In this document: piece after piece, positions 47,214-56,954 of the stretch
How positions within the stretch are numbered: position 1 is the stretch's first letter
Layout: every line of letters starts with the position of its first letter
Assembly: GCA_905250075.1 (NCBI GenBank)
Contig: CAJNOP010000899.1
Coordinates: 1-64,000 of the forward strand
Origin: Rotaria sp. Silwood1
Lineage: Eukaryota; Rotifera; Eurotatoria; Philodinida; Philodinidae
Length of the DNA stretch: 64,000 bases
Reading direction: 5' to 3'
Program-made: the position numbers and the translations under genes
The notes under the pieces: generated by a model
Seen by the model: only the letters and a program-made list of their open reading frames with translations
The model's database searches: none
What the model was told of the DNA's origin: nothing

Positions 47214-48317
47214 TTAAGGATGGCGAAAACAAATACGAAATCGTGAATTGATAAATATTCGAGCTCGGTTCTTTTTGCGAATGCATAAGTGAAAGTGTAC
47301 ATGCTCGCTCGTTGCATTTGCTCCAGAATACCAGCAATTTTCAGTTGAATTCATTTTGTACAAAGCGGCGCCAGAAAATGCTGAACGCACTTCTAATAGA
47401 CCACGTGAGATAGGTATGTGCTTTTGATGAATGCCAATCACTTTATCAATAACCGATTCTCCACAATAATTCAACGGTGAACGAATTAATGCCGACACTC
47501 GTTGCCATACATCATAGTTAAGGTTGAAATCGGACAGTGTGCGTAGTGCCCAAATATCATAATAGTCGCCGCCTACGTTTGCTGTCATTGCAGACCAGTC
47601 TTCTGTCTTATAGTCGAAATTTGTGAAAAATGCTGAAAGACTGCCAGCAAATATATCCAAATCGAGCATCAGAAGATAATCGGGCTTTAGCGTGCGAGCT
47701 TTTTCGAGAAGTGCATTGCGACAATAAGCAATACGTTCGCTACGAGATAAAATGGTTGCTTTTAGACGGCCTCCTGTATAGATCTGAGCATTAGACCATC
47801 GCCGAAGAATAGCAAGTGTATTGTCGGTTGAATCACTTTCGAAGATGAGAATACGTGAAGATGGATGAAATACATGAATGATTCGTTTCACATGCGAACG
47901 AAACTTTGGAATGTCTTTTTCCACATTGTGTGCACAAGCAACAACAACTAGTCGTAATGAACGAAGAGTTTTCAGAAGATTATAGCGAGAAGAATTCGAT
48001 GCACGTCGAGGTAAATGCATCTGTGGTGGTTCACGTTCAAAGAACGATCGATTGTCAATTACAGAATATGGGTGACAAGAAGAAGAAAGCGTTTGAGCAA
48101 ATATTTGAGCTGGTGTCACCGACAGAAATGCAAGAAACTCAATACTTCGGTTCATCGATGCATGCGTCATAACACGCACACTTGTCTGCTCCGGAAATAA
48201 GTGTTGGGCTGTAAGAACGAGAGTCGCGAGCGTCGAGTAGATAAAAACTTTCCGTGACCAACGCTTACGAAACTTCATCATAAAGCTTTTTATGGCATCC
48301 TTAAAATCACATTGCAC
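47214..48317 (-). CDS. Type II membrane glycosyltransferase (GT-A fold, CAP59/GT2-like)
   Basis: The protein has 367 residues from the ATG at 48317. A short basic N-terminus and one membrane anchor (about residues 24-40) suggest a Golgi type II enzyme. Catalytic-domain marks are VVVACAHN (125), IFESDSTDNTLAIL (nucleotide binding, 158), SERIAYCRNALLEKA (193), YLLMLDLDIF with the metal-binding DxD at 219-221, and TANVGGDYYDIWALR. The arrangement resembles CAP59-type alpha-mannosyltransferases of fungi and related algal or viral enzymes. The C-terminus (EHVHFHLCIR...IFINSRFRI) also fits that group. Donor and acceptor are not known. Intronless, between two telomere-like tracts, so possibly foreign in origin. 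Confidence 0.8.
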   Translation of the reverse strand: MQCDFKDAIKSFMMKFRKRWSRKVFIYSTLATLVLTAQHLFPEQTSVRVMTHASMNRSIEFLAFLSVTPAQIFAQTLSSSCHPYSVIDNRSFFEREPPQMHLPRRASNSSRYNLLKTLRSLRLVVVACAHNVEKDIPKFRSHVKRIIHVFHPSSRILIFESDSTDNTLAILRRWSNAQIYTGGRLKATILSRSERIAYCRNALLEKARTLKPDYLLMLDLDIFAGSLSAFFTNFDYKTEDWSAMTANVGGDYYDIWALRTLSDFNLNYDVWQRVSALIRSPLNYCGESVIDKVIGIHQKHIPISRGLLEVRSAFSGAALYKMNSTENCWYSGANATSEHVHFHLCIRKKNRARIFINSRFRICFRHP

Positions 48318-49190
48318 TTATGATATAATCAAGCGCTGAAAATTTCACCATAGATATGAATTATACTTAACACATCAACCTTTTTCAAGTTTTTGATTTC
48401 GTCCAGACATAACAAAAGGTATATCATTCGAAAAAGTGTAAAGACTGAACAACAGACTAAAAAAATGTCTGAGAAGAACCCAACTCTCTAGTGAAGGTTT
48501 TTTAAAACAAGTTTCGAAGCAAAAAAGGCCAGGGTCTCTTGTTTTTTCTCAAAAGAATCTTTTTTTCATGTTTCTCATTCTCTGTATTTCCATTTCGTCA
48601 TCCTATTTCATGTTCCAATAGTCAGATCACTTGTCCATGCATTATGCGTAGAGCTAATTGACAGGAAAAACAAGGGCTCATATTGGTGAGATGTTGGCGA
48701 TTACATTTTAGTTCAAATGTGATCAATAAAAAAATCACAAAACTTGTTTCTCATATAAGTGAGGAGCTACCAGGAAATTTATTTTCAATTATGACTATGA
48801 AGGTGATAATTAGCTGACAAGCAAACTTTTCAAACCTTACTCAGACGTCAAAGTTTATTTTATGGATCTGTTTTCAGATCAGTCTTTCTAATTATCTCAA
48901 AACTGACTTATCATTGTTTGTTTTTGCTTCCATTTAAGCATAATATCAGTCTAAATCCCATTAGGATAGTCTCAATTACTTTTTTTTCATTTCATCACTT
49001 GTCTATTGAACAAGACTGCGTCTAGAAAAAACGGCACAATGTGCGCTGGAAACTATATGCATGCTTATTAAATTGATAATGACTTTGTTCGAAACAATTA
49101 TCAGGCTCATTATCCATGGCGCTTCCATCTTAAGAGTGAATAAAGAAGGAAATCAGTCACTCCATTGCATCGGCGATCGAGTGATACCAC
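48318..49190. other. Intergenic upstream region of the glycosyltransferase
   Basis: Nothing recognised. It would hold the promoter on the minus strand. Confidence 0.5.
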
Positions 49191-49628
49191 CATGGGGTGT
49201 GGCCGTGGACAGGGTGTGACTATGGGTCTGTGGCTGTGAGCGGGGTATAGGTATGTGAGTGTTGTTAGGGTGTGGGTGGCTGTGGCTGTGGCTGTTGGTG
49301 TGGGTGTGTAGGTGTTGTTAGCGTGTGGGTGGGTGTGGCTGTTGTTGTGGGTGTGTGGGTGTTGTTGGGGTGTGCATGTGGATGAGGTGTGGGCATAGGT
49401 GTGTCGGTGTACGTGTGAGTGTGGGGTGTGGGTGTAGGTGTAAGTGTATGAATGCAGGCGTGGGTGATTATGTGGGTGCGAATGTGGATGCGGGGTGTGG
49501 ATATGTGGGCGTTGTCTGTGGATGTGGGTGTCTGAATATTAGGGAATAAAAGAGTCATACTCACACTCACATTCACACCCACAACCACATCCATACTCAC
49601 ACCCCATACCCACTCTACACTAGCACCC
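49190..49628. repeat. Large head-to-head telomere-like tract
   Basis: G-rich repeat, more diverged than elsewhere (GTGTGGGTGGCTGTGGCTG), runs 49196-49530. After a ~25-bp spacer the C-rich side (ACTCACACTCACATTCACACC) runs to about 49625. Homology to the fucosyltransferase copy starts next to it. Confidence 0.88.
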
Positions 49629-49639
49629 ATACACGTATT

Positions 49640-50785
49640 GTAGGAACGAGTGTCATTCAAGAGCAATTATCGCTTAAGAGTAACATTCTTGTTATCATGT
49701 GGTTCGGATAGTACTTTCATTAGTGCTTGAGAAAATAAACCATGGCGGATAGAATTACTCTTTCGAGCAGGCACAATTCAGGTAGACTTTGGTTCTATGC
49801 AAACACATCACGGTTCACATTACCATTAGCGAGAAAAGCTGTCCACCAACCGAATGTTCTTGCCATTATAACTGAGTGCTCGCAAGTTGCTAAAGCTGCT
49901 AAATCTTCAGCCACATTAAAAAATTCTGGTGTGATTATAGTGTTTAGTAGATTGCTGAAATTATTGTCGACAATAATATTTATCATCACTTACTATCAAA
50001 AATATCGGTGTTGTATATTTCTGAGCAAAGCATCGCATTCCAGGTAGGAGAAAGTGATGTGACGAAGCAGCTTACATTCTAGTAAAATCTCCTCATGGAT
50101 ATGTAGGCTGATCCACGTGTAATCAAACTCAATAAGATAGTGTTTCACCTGTTGAAAGGTTAGACTGACGTGCTTTACATATTGCCTAGGGCTTGTAAAG
50201 TCGTTGAAATCTATTCCACAATGCTTGGTTAATCAGAAAGAGCAACTTCGTGTTTGCTTAAAACACTCAGCAGCAAACTTGTGAGACAGTTGAAAGAAGG
50301 TAGCGATAGTGTTGATGATTGAAGCTTGAAACGAAAATTGTTGTCAAATTTCACCGAAAAATCATGCAAAATATCCGAAAGCTTGCCAGTAGCCTACAAG
50401 TTCTAAATGGTTCACTGGGTTGGGCAGCACCACACCGTGTTACAAACGGCGAAATGAGAGTCTCTACTCAATATTTGTGATGTTGTTCGCCTGAACGCTA
50501 GAAATTGCCAATGATATATTGATTTGAAATACCGAAGACAATTCTGTCATGATATGATCAGCTAGTGATTATACAGTGTCCACCCGATCAAAGCATGTAC
50601 GATTATGGATCCCCATTTGCCTGCAATCAGTAATTAGACTAGAATTAGAGTAGATCGATGGGCTTAGTCAGTCTCTGAGACCTCCCTCTTTCGAGTTTAT
50701 GCATCTCCCTCGCCGAATTTCAATGTGCCAACCATTGACAATTCCATGAGAATTTTTGCGATTACGGATCCTATCGCCTCAAAAG
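49640..50785 (-). pseudogene. Inverted, broken copy of the fucosyltransferase catalytic piece
   Basis: The reverse complement follows 26460-27600 closely. Recognisable are VFQIN (50545), the stretch around TWI in the HxRRGD region (50110-50120), and NTIITPEFFNVAEDLAALATCEHSVIMARTFGWWTAFLANG (49940-49810). Several stops and frame changes, and loss of the HxRRGD reading, make it non-functional. Homology includes about 230 bp upstream of the coding part but not the N-terminal piece. Telomere-like tracts bound it on both sides. Confidence 0.85.
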
Positions 50786-50850
50786 CGGATGTGAGTTTGA
50801 GGTGTGGGTGGATCACTTTTCTTCATCATTTATCCCACACCCATACCATC
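50786..50850. repeat. Short head-to-head telomere-like tract
   Basis: GATGTGAGTTTGAGGTGTGGGTGG, a spacer of about 25 bp with TTCTTCATCAT, then ATCCCACACCCATACC. Confidence 0.7.
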
Positions 50851-51207
50851 TATAAGAATTTCTTGCTCTGTATCAAAACCTAATGTTATATGATTGACCT
50901 TTGCAGAAAAACGCTGCGTCGGAAGAACAAAGCTTGTACCGAGCTCGAACCTATGCAGATCAACTGGGGCTCATTCGAGCTCAATCTAGTGTGCGTCACT
51001 TCCAGTAGTCGAGTAGTCCAGTTAAATAGTATTAGCTTAAATACTGCAGCAGTATTTCATTTTTTTTTTACTCAGTTTAGTTAGATTAGCCAAAACCAAT
51101 AAAACTACTATTGAGATAAGATCATTTTTTTGCAGCTCACTGACTGCATACTGATACATGCCTAAATGGCTATTAGGTATCAGACAGCAATACTCTTCTC
51201 TCAATAC
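50851..51207. other. Intergenic DNA, nothing recognised
   Basis: A 64-codon frame (50890-51084) has no motif. Confidence 0.45.
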
Positions 51208-51598
51208 GGGTGTGGGTGTGGATGGGGCGGCTGTGGGTGTGGGGTGTCGGTGTGGGTGGGTGTGTGTGATGTGGAGTATGGGTGTGGGTGTGGAGTGTAG
51301 GTGTGAATGTGGGGTTTGGGTGGGTGGGTGTGGGTCTGGGTGTGGGTGTGAGTTTTAGTATGGCTTCTATCCACACGCACCTACCCACACCCCACACCCG
51401 CACCCACGCTCACACCCACTCAAATGAAGCCAATGGCCGTAAGTAATACCGACGAACAACTAATGACTCGTATCACAAGCGCACTCTAATTTCACTTCAG
51501 AAAAGATCTATGTGAAAGCTAGGTTAGGTATGGGTGTGGGTTTTAGTATGGCTTCCATTCACACTCACCTACTCTGACCCCCCACACACACATACACC
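51208..51598. repeat. Two head-to-head telomere-like tracts around a captured ~100-bp piece
   Basis: Tract one has G-rich repeat 51208-51355, a short spacer (TTTTAGTATGGCTTCTATC), and C-rich repeat 51371-51420. Then come about 100 bp (51428-51530) related, in inverse, to 16902-17003. Tract two has G-rich 51530-51542, a closely similar spacer (TTTTAGTATGGCTTCCATT), and C-rich 51561-51600. The two spacers differ by little, so one hairpin may derive from the other. Confidence 0.8.
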
Positions 51599-51895
51599 CT
51601 CCAAATACAACTCCAAGAACGCTTAGTTCAAATCCAAATAAAATCCCAAAGTCGCTGGTCCTGCATTCCTAATGTGTTTTAGATTTGTTGCATCCTTTTT
51701 ATTGAGGAACTAAAGAAAAACTAGGCTGGCGTTTTAGAAAATTAGTACTTCTTCACAAAGATTTTTTCGGCAAAATATCTGTCAACTAAATAACTTCCAC
51801 GGTAAGTTGTCGACGAACGATTTTATTATCGAGGCATTCGGGAACCGAAGAATTCTGTATCTGCTATCAGTTTCTTGACATTGTGTACTTGGGTT

Positions 51896-52110
51896 TTGAT
51901 GTGAATATGGGTGGGGTCGGCGTGGGCGTGGGGTGTTGGTCTGGATGAGGTGAGTGTGGAGTGTTGGTCTGGATGGGGTGTGGATCTGGGTGATGTGGGT
52001 GTGCGGTGTAGGTCTGGGTAGAGTATGTGGATGGGTGAGTTGGTGCGGATTTGGTTGTGGGCCTGGATGTGTGTGAATGTATAAGGAAAGAATACCTACA
52101 CTCATACCCT
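51896..52110. repeat. Diverged head-to-head telomere-like tract
   Basis: Units such as GGGGTGTTGGTCTGGATG repeat over 51910-52075, then TACACTCATACCC after a ~20-bp spacer. The G-rich half is much longer than the C-rich half. Confidence 0.7.
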
Positions 52111-52299
52111 TCATGATAACGGAAAACAGTAATTACCATGAAGATAAAAATGAACTTTCTTCTTTTTCGAATTTTATTTTAGTATGAAATGCAGTTCAAT
52201 CTTATTCACAATCTTTGTAGTGCAGATTTTACTTGATACATTCTATGGAAAGATGCAATAACTTCATATAGACTATAATATACCTAATCTTTTATCCTG

Positions 52300-52410
52300 G
52301 ATTGGTCTAGGCGAATCTGAGAATGGCCTGAATAAACGTCCGTCCAAAATCGGATCTGACATTCGCCTAGGCGAATCTAAGATCGGACGCAATCCGAAAT
52401 TGGACGCTGA
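52300..52410. repeat. Repeat with palindrome ATTCGCCTAGGCGAAT
   Basis: TAGGCGAATCT occurs twice (52308, 52369), and a perfect 16-bp palindrome lies at the second. The words ATCGGATC and ATCGGACG also recur nearby. Nature unknown. Confidence 0.4.
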
Positions 52411-52534
52411 CATATTCTTTCATTCATTAGAAATGAAGAAAAGTACACCTATTATAAAAATTCATGAATTTTCGACTTTATTTCAAAGTCACCTTCAGAT
52501 GAACTATTAAACGCAAAACTAGTAGTGGTAATGG

Positions 52535-53480
52535 CAAGGGGGAAACACCGTACTTTGTACTTTAAAGTACTTTGAGGTACTTTGAGGTACTTTAAAGTAC
52601 TTTGAGGTACTTTAAAGTACTTTGAAGTACTTTAATGTACTTTAAAGTACTTTGAAGTACTTTAATGTACTTTAAAGTACTTTGAAGTACTTTAGTGTAC
52701 TTTAAAGTACTTTGAAGTACTTTAGTGTACTTTAAAGTACTTTGAAGTACTTTAGTGTACTTTAAAGTACTTTGAAGTACTTCAAGGTACTTTGAAGTAC
52801 TTTGAAGTACTTTAATGTACTTTAAACTACTTTAATGTACTTATATAGTTCAAGGCATATTTAACGGTACTCTCTATAACTCTTTAAGGGTTGTCTAGGG
52901 TACTCTCCACATTTGCTCAAGCGCTATCTAGGGACAGTCTCTATGAATCTTCAAGACCTATCCAAGGGTAGTGTTCATATTTCTTCAAGGGCTATCTCGG
53001 AGTATTCTTAATATCTTTTCCAGGCCTATCTCGAGGTAATCTTCATAACTCTTTCAGGCCTATCTGGGGATAGTCTTTGTAACTCTTCAAAGGCCATCCG
53101 CAAGTAGTGTTCATAACTCTTCAAGGACAATGTAGGGGCACGATTGATATTTCTTCAGGGCTTGTCCAGGGGTAGTGTTGATATTTCTTCAAGGGCTATC
53201 TAGGGGCACTCTTATTATCTCTTCAAGGCCTATTCGAGGTAATGCCAAGGGGGAAACACCGTACTTTGTACTTTAAAGTACTTTAAGGTACTTTGAAGTA
53301 CTTTAATGTACTTCAAAGTACTTTATTGTGCTTTGATATACTTCAAGCTACTTTAAGATACTTCAATGTGCTTATATACATCAAGGCCTATCCACGAGTA
53401 GTCTTCATAACTCTTCAAGGCCTATCTACGGGTAGTCTTCATAACTCTTCAACGGCTATCTAAGGGTAGGGGGAGTTACC
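52535..53480. repeat. GTACTTTAAA/GTACTTTGAA satellite and ~45-bp minisatellite
   Basis: 52553-52845 is a 10-bp array of GTACTTTAAA and GTACTTTGAA. A shorter array lies at 53262-53370. Both start with CAAGGGGGAAACACCGTACT preceded by GGTAATG(G/C), so the start was duplicated. Between and after them are ~45-bp units of the form CTTCAAGGGCTATCTAGGGG. GGTAATGG at 52527 is mirrored by CCATTACC at 53477, possible ends of a larger element. Confidence 0.7.
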
Positions 53481-53559
53481 ATTACCAAGTAACTAGTAAC
53501 AGAAAGTTTGCGGTTCTTCCATTTTCATTTACGCGTCATTTTTTTGTTCCTTCTCGAAT

Positions 53560-54238
53560 ACCTATCCTATAGAACTGCCCCTAGGGCCTCACATCCTATG
53601 TTTCCGGAGGTACTTGTAGGTCTTCAAGTTCTACCTTATAGGGGAACCTTAGGTCATTATACCCTATTGTATAGGGGTACCCTTACGTCCTCAAGTGCTA
53701 TAGTACAGGTGTCCCTTAGATCCTCAACAGCTATACTATAACGGTACCTTAGGTCCCCAAGGCCTATACTATAAGGGAATCCATAGGTCCTCACAAGCTA
53801 TACTATAGGGATATTCCTAGGTTCTCACAGCCTATAGTATAGAAATACCCTTAGGTCCTCAAGTGCTATACTATAAGGATACCCTTAGGTCCTCAAAGCC
53901 TATACTATAAGGGAATCCTTAGATCCTCAAATGCTATACTATAAGGGAACCCTTAGCTCCTCAAGGCCCATACTACAGAGGTACCTTTAGGTCCTCAAGA
54001 CCTATACTATAAAGGAATCCTTAGTCCTCACGTGATACACTACATGGATACCCTTATACCCTCAAGTGCTATATTATAAAGGTACCCTTAGGTCGTCAGC
54101 AGCTGTACTATATGGATACCCTGAGGTCCACAAGGCATTTACTGTAACCTATAGTATAGCACTTGAGGATCTGAGGCTATCGTTATAGTATAGGTTCTGA
54201 AGATCTAAGGGTAACTCTGTAGTATAGGGTTTGAGGAC
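53560..54238. repeat. Minisatellite (~38 bp), orientation flips near 54140
   Basis: Units read CCTATACTATAAGGG with CCTTAGGTCCTCAAG up to about 54135, then appear as the reverse complement (TATAGTATAG...GAGGACCTAAGGG) to 54238 and again at 55405-55560. It is the same family as 21580-22030. The hAT element at 54247 is inserted in the reversed part. Confidence 0.75.
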
Positions 54239-54246
54239 CTAAGGGT

Positions 54247-55404
54247 TAGGGGTGCAACGATGACGATAACCGTAGGTACGGTTACCGGTCTAATCAAGGG
54301 GGAAAGGGCATACTTCTGTACTTCTTGTACTTCTTCGTACTTCTCCGTACTTCTCGGTACTTCTTGGTACTTCTTGATACTTCTTGGTACTGTTTGATAC
54401 TTCTTGGAACTTCTCGGTACTCCTTGAGACTTCTCGGTACTTCTGTACTTCTGCGTACTTCAGAGGTACAGAAGTATGCCTTTTCCCCCTTGGGTCTAAC
54501 TAAGATAACAGTAAGTACGGCTATCAGTCCGAGCCCGTTTTCACGAAGGAAAGAGTTTTTTAAGAAAATAATGACTCTTTATAAAGGTTCACGAAAGTAA
54601 ATCGGGGTCGAAGAATCCGAATCTGAAGTTAGTTTTTCGATCTGTGCTTCCATTGGTCAGAAAATGGACCAATCGGAAACGAGCTTTTTTCCCTCCACTG
54701 GAGGGAGGATCATATGAAATAAAATGAGTTTGTGACCTCGCAGTCATTGGGATAGTAACGCATTCAGATGCGTTTGCGTGATTATAGGCCGGATAATCTC
54801 CATAATATCAAATATATATGAAGTTTCTTCAGGCAGGCAGTTCAGCCAATTAAATATTTTCGGCGTTCCCTATGAGTCCGTCAAGCTTTATTTATTTCAT
54901 ATCACCGTCCCTTCAGTCGAGGGAAAAAAGCTGGTTTCTGATTGGTCTATTTTCTGACTAATGAAAGCTCAGACAGCATAACTGACTTCAGATTTGGATC
55001 CCTGGATATCGATAACATATTGCAAAGTTTTATCAAAAGGTCGAAAAGCCTCAAAATAAAAAATCTCGTTTGTGATTGGTCCGTTTTCTGACCAATGAAA
55101 ACTCAGATCGAAAAACTAAGTTCAGATTCGGATTCTTCGACCCCGATTTACTTTCGTCAACCTTTATAAAAAGTCGTTATTTTCTTAAAAAACTCTTTCC
55201 TTCGTGAAAACGTGCTTGCATTGATAACCGTACTTACTGTTATCTTAGTTAGACCGGTACCCGTACCTACTGCTATTGTAGATGGGCCGATAACCGTACC
55301 TACGGTTATCGTAGTTAGAGCGGTAACCGTACCTACGGTTAGCGGTTTGGACCGGTGAAAGGATGACGGTATACCGGTGAATGATCGTCGCCGTTGCATC
55401 CCTA
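54247..55404. mobile_element. hAT-like foldback element with 8-bp target duplication
   Basis: Ends TAGGGGTGCAACGATGACGAT and ATCGTCGCCGTTGCATCCCTA (inverted) are flanked by identical CTAAGGGT at 54239-54246 and 55405-55412. The internal arms are also inverted over several hundred bases (CACGAAGGAAAGAG at 54541 against CTCTTTCCTTCGTG at 55191), with GATAACCGTA(G/C)(G/C)TACGGTTA repeats near the ends. It carries no transposase frame. Its arms are related to 18130-20260. Confidence 0.85.
54295..54492. mobile_element. hAT-like MITE nested in the 54.2-55.4 kb element
   Basis: Ends CAAGGGGGAAAGGGCATACT and AGTATGCCTTTTCCCCCTTG, interior of GTACTTCT repeats, flanks GGTCTAAT and GGTCTAAC (8-bp duplication, 7 of 8). 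It belongs to the family with CAAGGGGG ends that also has members at 17287 and probably 52535. Confidence 0.85.
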
Positions 55405-55660
55405 CTAAGGGTTCCCTTATAGTATGGCTGTTGAGGACTAAGGGTATCCCTATAGTATAGCATGTGAGGGCCTAAGGGTTCCCTAATAGCATAGGGCTTG
55501 AGGATCTAAGAGTACCTCTATAGTGTAGGCCTTGAGGACCTATGGATTCCCTTCTGGTATAGGCCTTGAAGAGTCATGAGGATTACCCTTGAATAGTCTT
55601 CAAAGAGATATGAAGGCTGCCCCTAGATAGCACATGAAAAGTTATAGAAAATACCCCTAG
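55405..55660. repeat. Continuation of the minisatellite to the right of the hAT element
   Basis: TATAGTATAGGCCTTGAGG-type units run to about 55560, then CCTAGATAG/ATGAAAAGTTATAG units resembling, in inverse, the 45-bp array at 52860. Confidence 0.65.
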
Positions 55661-55794
55661 GTACCTTGTAAAAAAAATAGTATAATTTAATTTGTATCTA
55701 ATAAATTATAAAAAGCAAACGAGTGAAATTTAATATTAATTACTCATAATTGAAATTTATATTAAATCAGCAGGAAAATGACATCCCAACTTTA

Positions 55795-55952
55795 AGATAC
55801 TTTAATGTACTTTTAAGGTACTTTAAACTACTTTAATGTACTTCAAAGTACTTTAAGGTACTTTGAAGTACTTTGAAGTACTTTAAAGTACTTTGAAGTA
55901 CTTTAAAGTACTTTAAGGTACTTTAAAGTACTTTGAAGTACTTTAAAGTACT
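55795..55952. repeat. GTACTTTAAA satellite running into the gap
   Basis: The 10-bp units are as at 52553. The monomer pair GTACTTTAAAGTAC is itself a palindrome. The array is cut by the gap, so its length is unknown. Confidence 0.85.
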
Positions 55953-56052
55953 NNNNNNNNNNNNNNNNNNNNNNNNNNNNNNNNNNNNNNNNNNNNNNNN
56001 NNNNNNNNNNNNNNNNNNNNNNNNNNNNNNNNNNNNNNNNNNNNNNNNNNNN
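55953..56052. other. Assembly gap, 100 N
   Basis: Exactly 100 N, between a 10-bp satellite and a different ~32-bp repeat. Probably a collapsed repeat. Confidence 0.99.
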
Positions 56053-56178
56053 CAGTGTCAGTGTATATACTGATTCAGTGAACGCCAGTGTCAGTGTATG
56101 TACTGAATCAGTGAACACCAGTGTCAGTGTGTCACTGTCAGTAATTCACTGTTTTCACTGAAACTGCACATCCCTATA
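56053..56178. repeat. CAGTGTCAGTGTAT repeat ending in a hAT-like terminus
   Basis: Units of about 32 bp (CAGTGTCAGTGTAT, ACTGATTCAGTGAACGC) are followed by CACTGAAACTGCACATCCCTA, whose inverse begins TAGGGATGTGCAG as in hAT ends. The other end is presumably in the gap. Confidence 0.5.
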
Positions 56179-56741
56179 CTTAGGCGACTAGAAGAATTCA
56201 GTAGAAAACCTGTAATACCATGAATATATGGAATTTTCTTGTGCTTCTGAAACAAGAATCTGCACAGTGCATACTGTAATTGATTGATATAAGTGTTTTC
56301 AAGATTAGAAAAATCATTTTTGAAATCTTTCTATAGTTTCTCAATTAATTCGCTACTAATATTTATGAAGAAAAGCTTGAAATAAAATCATGTACATAAG
56401 AAAGTGAATAAGAGTAGAGATATCTGGAAATTCGAAGACTAAAACAGTAGTTGTCTTGGCTATTTATATAGAAAGAAGAAAAAAAATTTGATAAACCTGA
56501 ATTAAGTAAATGAACAAGAAATTCGAATCATAGAAGTCTAAATGTCAGATGAAATTCTAAAAAGTTATTAATCTTAATTTTCCTGTTAAGTTACGCGAGA
56601 CATTTATCATTTCTGGAAAGTAATTGATAAATGAATAGATGATAGTTCATAATCGTCTGTTAGATTGAAAAAGCAAAGACATTCAGCTCTCATATTGTAT
56701 AAGCGTATCAATTAAATATTATGATGATTATTATACTTTAG

Positions 56742-56849
56742 CAGCAACAACTGTTCAATCTGTTACAGTAACACAAGATAGTTCTTGCGACATTGATACA
56801 ATCTGCCCGGTTGGAAATGAATTTTGTGAGAAAATATCTCAAAGTGATG
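56742..56849 (+). CDS. Orphan 108-nt exon of a cysteine-rich extracellular protein
   Basis: A good acceptor (ATTATACTTTAG) precedes and a good donor (GTGAGT) follows an open frame reading ATTVQSVTVTQDSSCDIDTI and CPVGNEFCEKISQSD. Both junctions are phase 1, so the exon is symmetrical, as is common in shuffled extracellular modules. Four Cys in a C-x5-C-x6-C pattern plus signal-free flanks do not identify a family. I found no sister exons nearby, so it may be a relic or belong to a gene with long introns. Confidence 0.35.
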
Positions 56850-56954
56850 GTGAGTGATAGACCTTCGCGTTAATGGTTTCTTTAAAATGTTTCTCGTTCA
56901 GAACATTCTCAATTAGACTTGTACAATATATTTGATAATAAAATGACTCATTTA

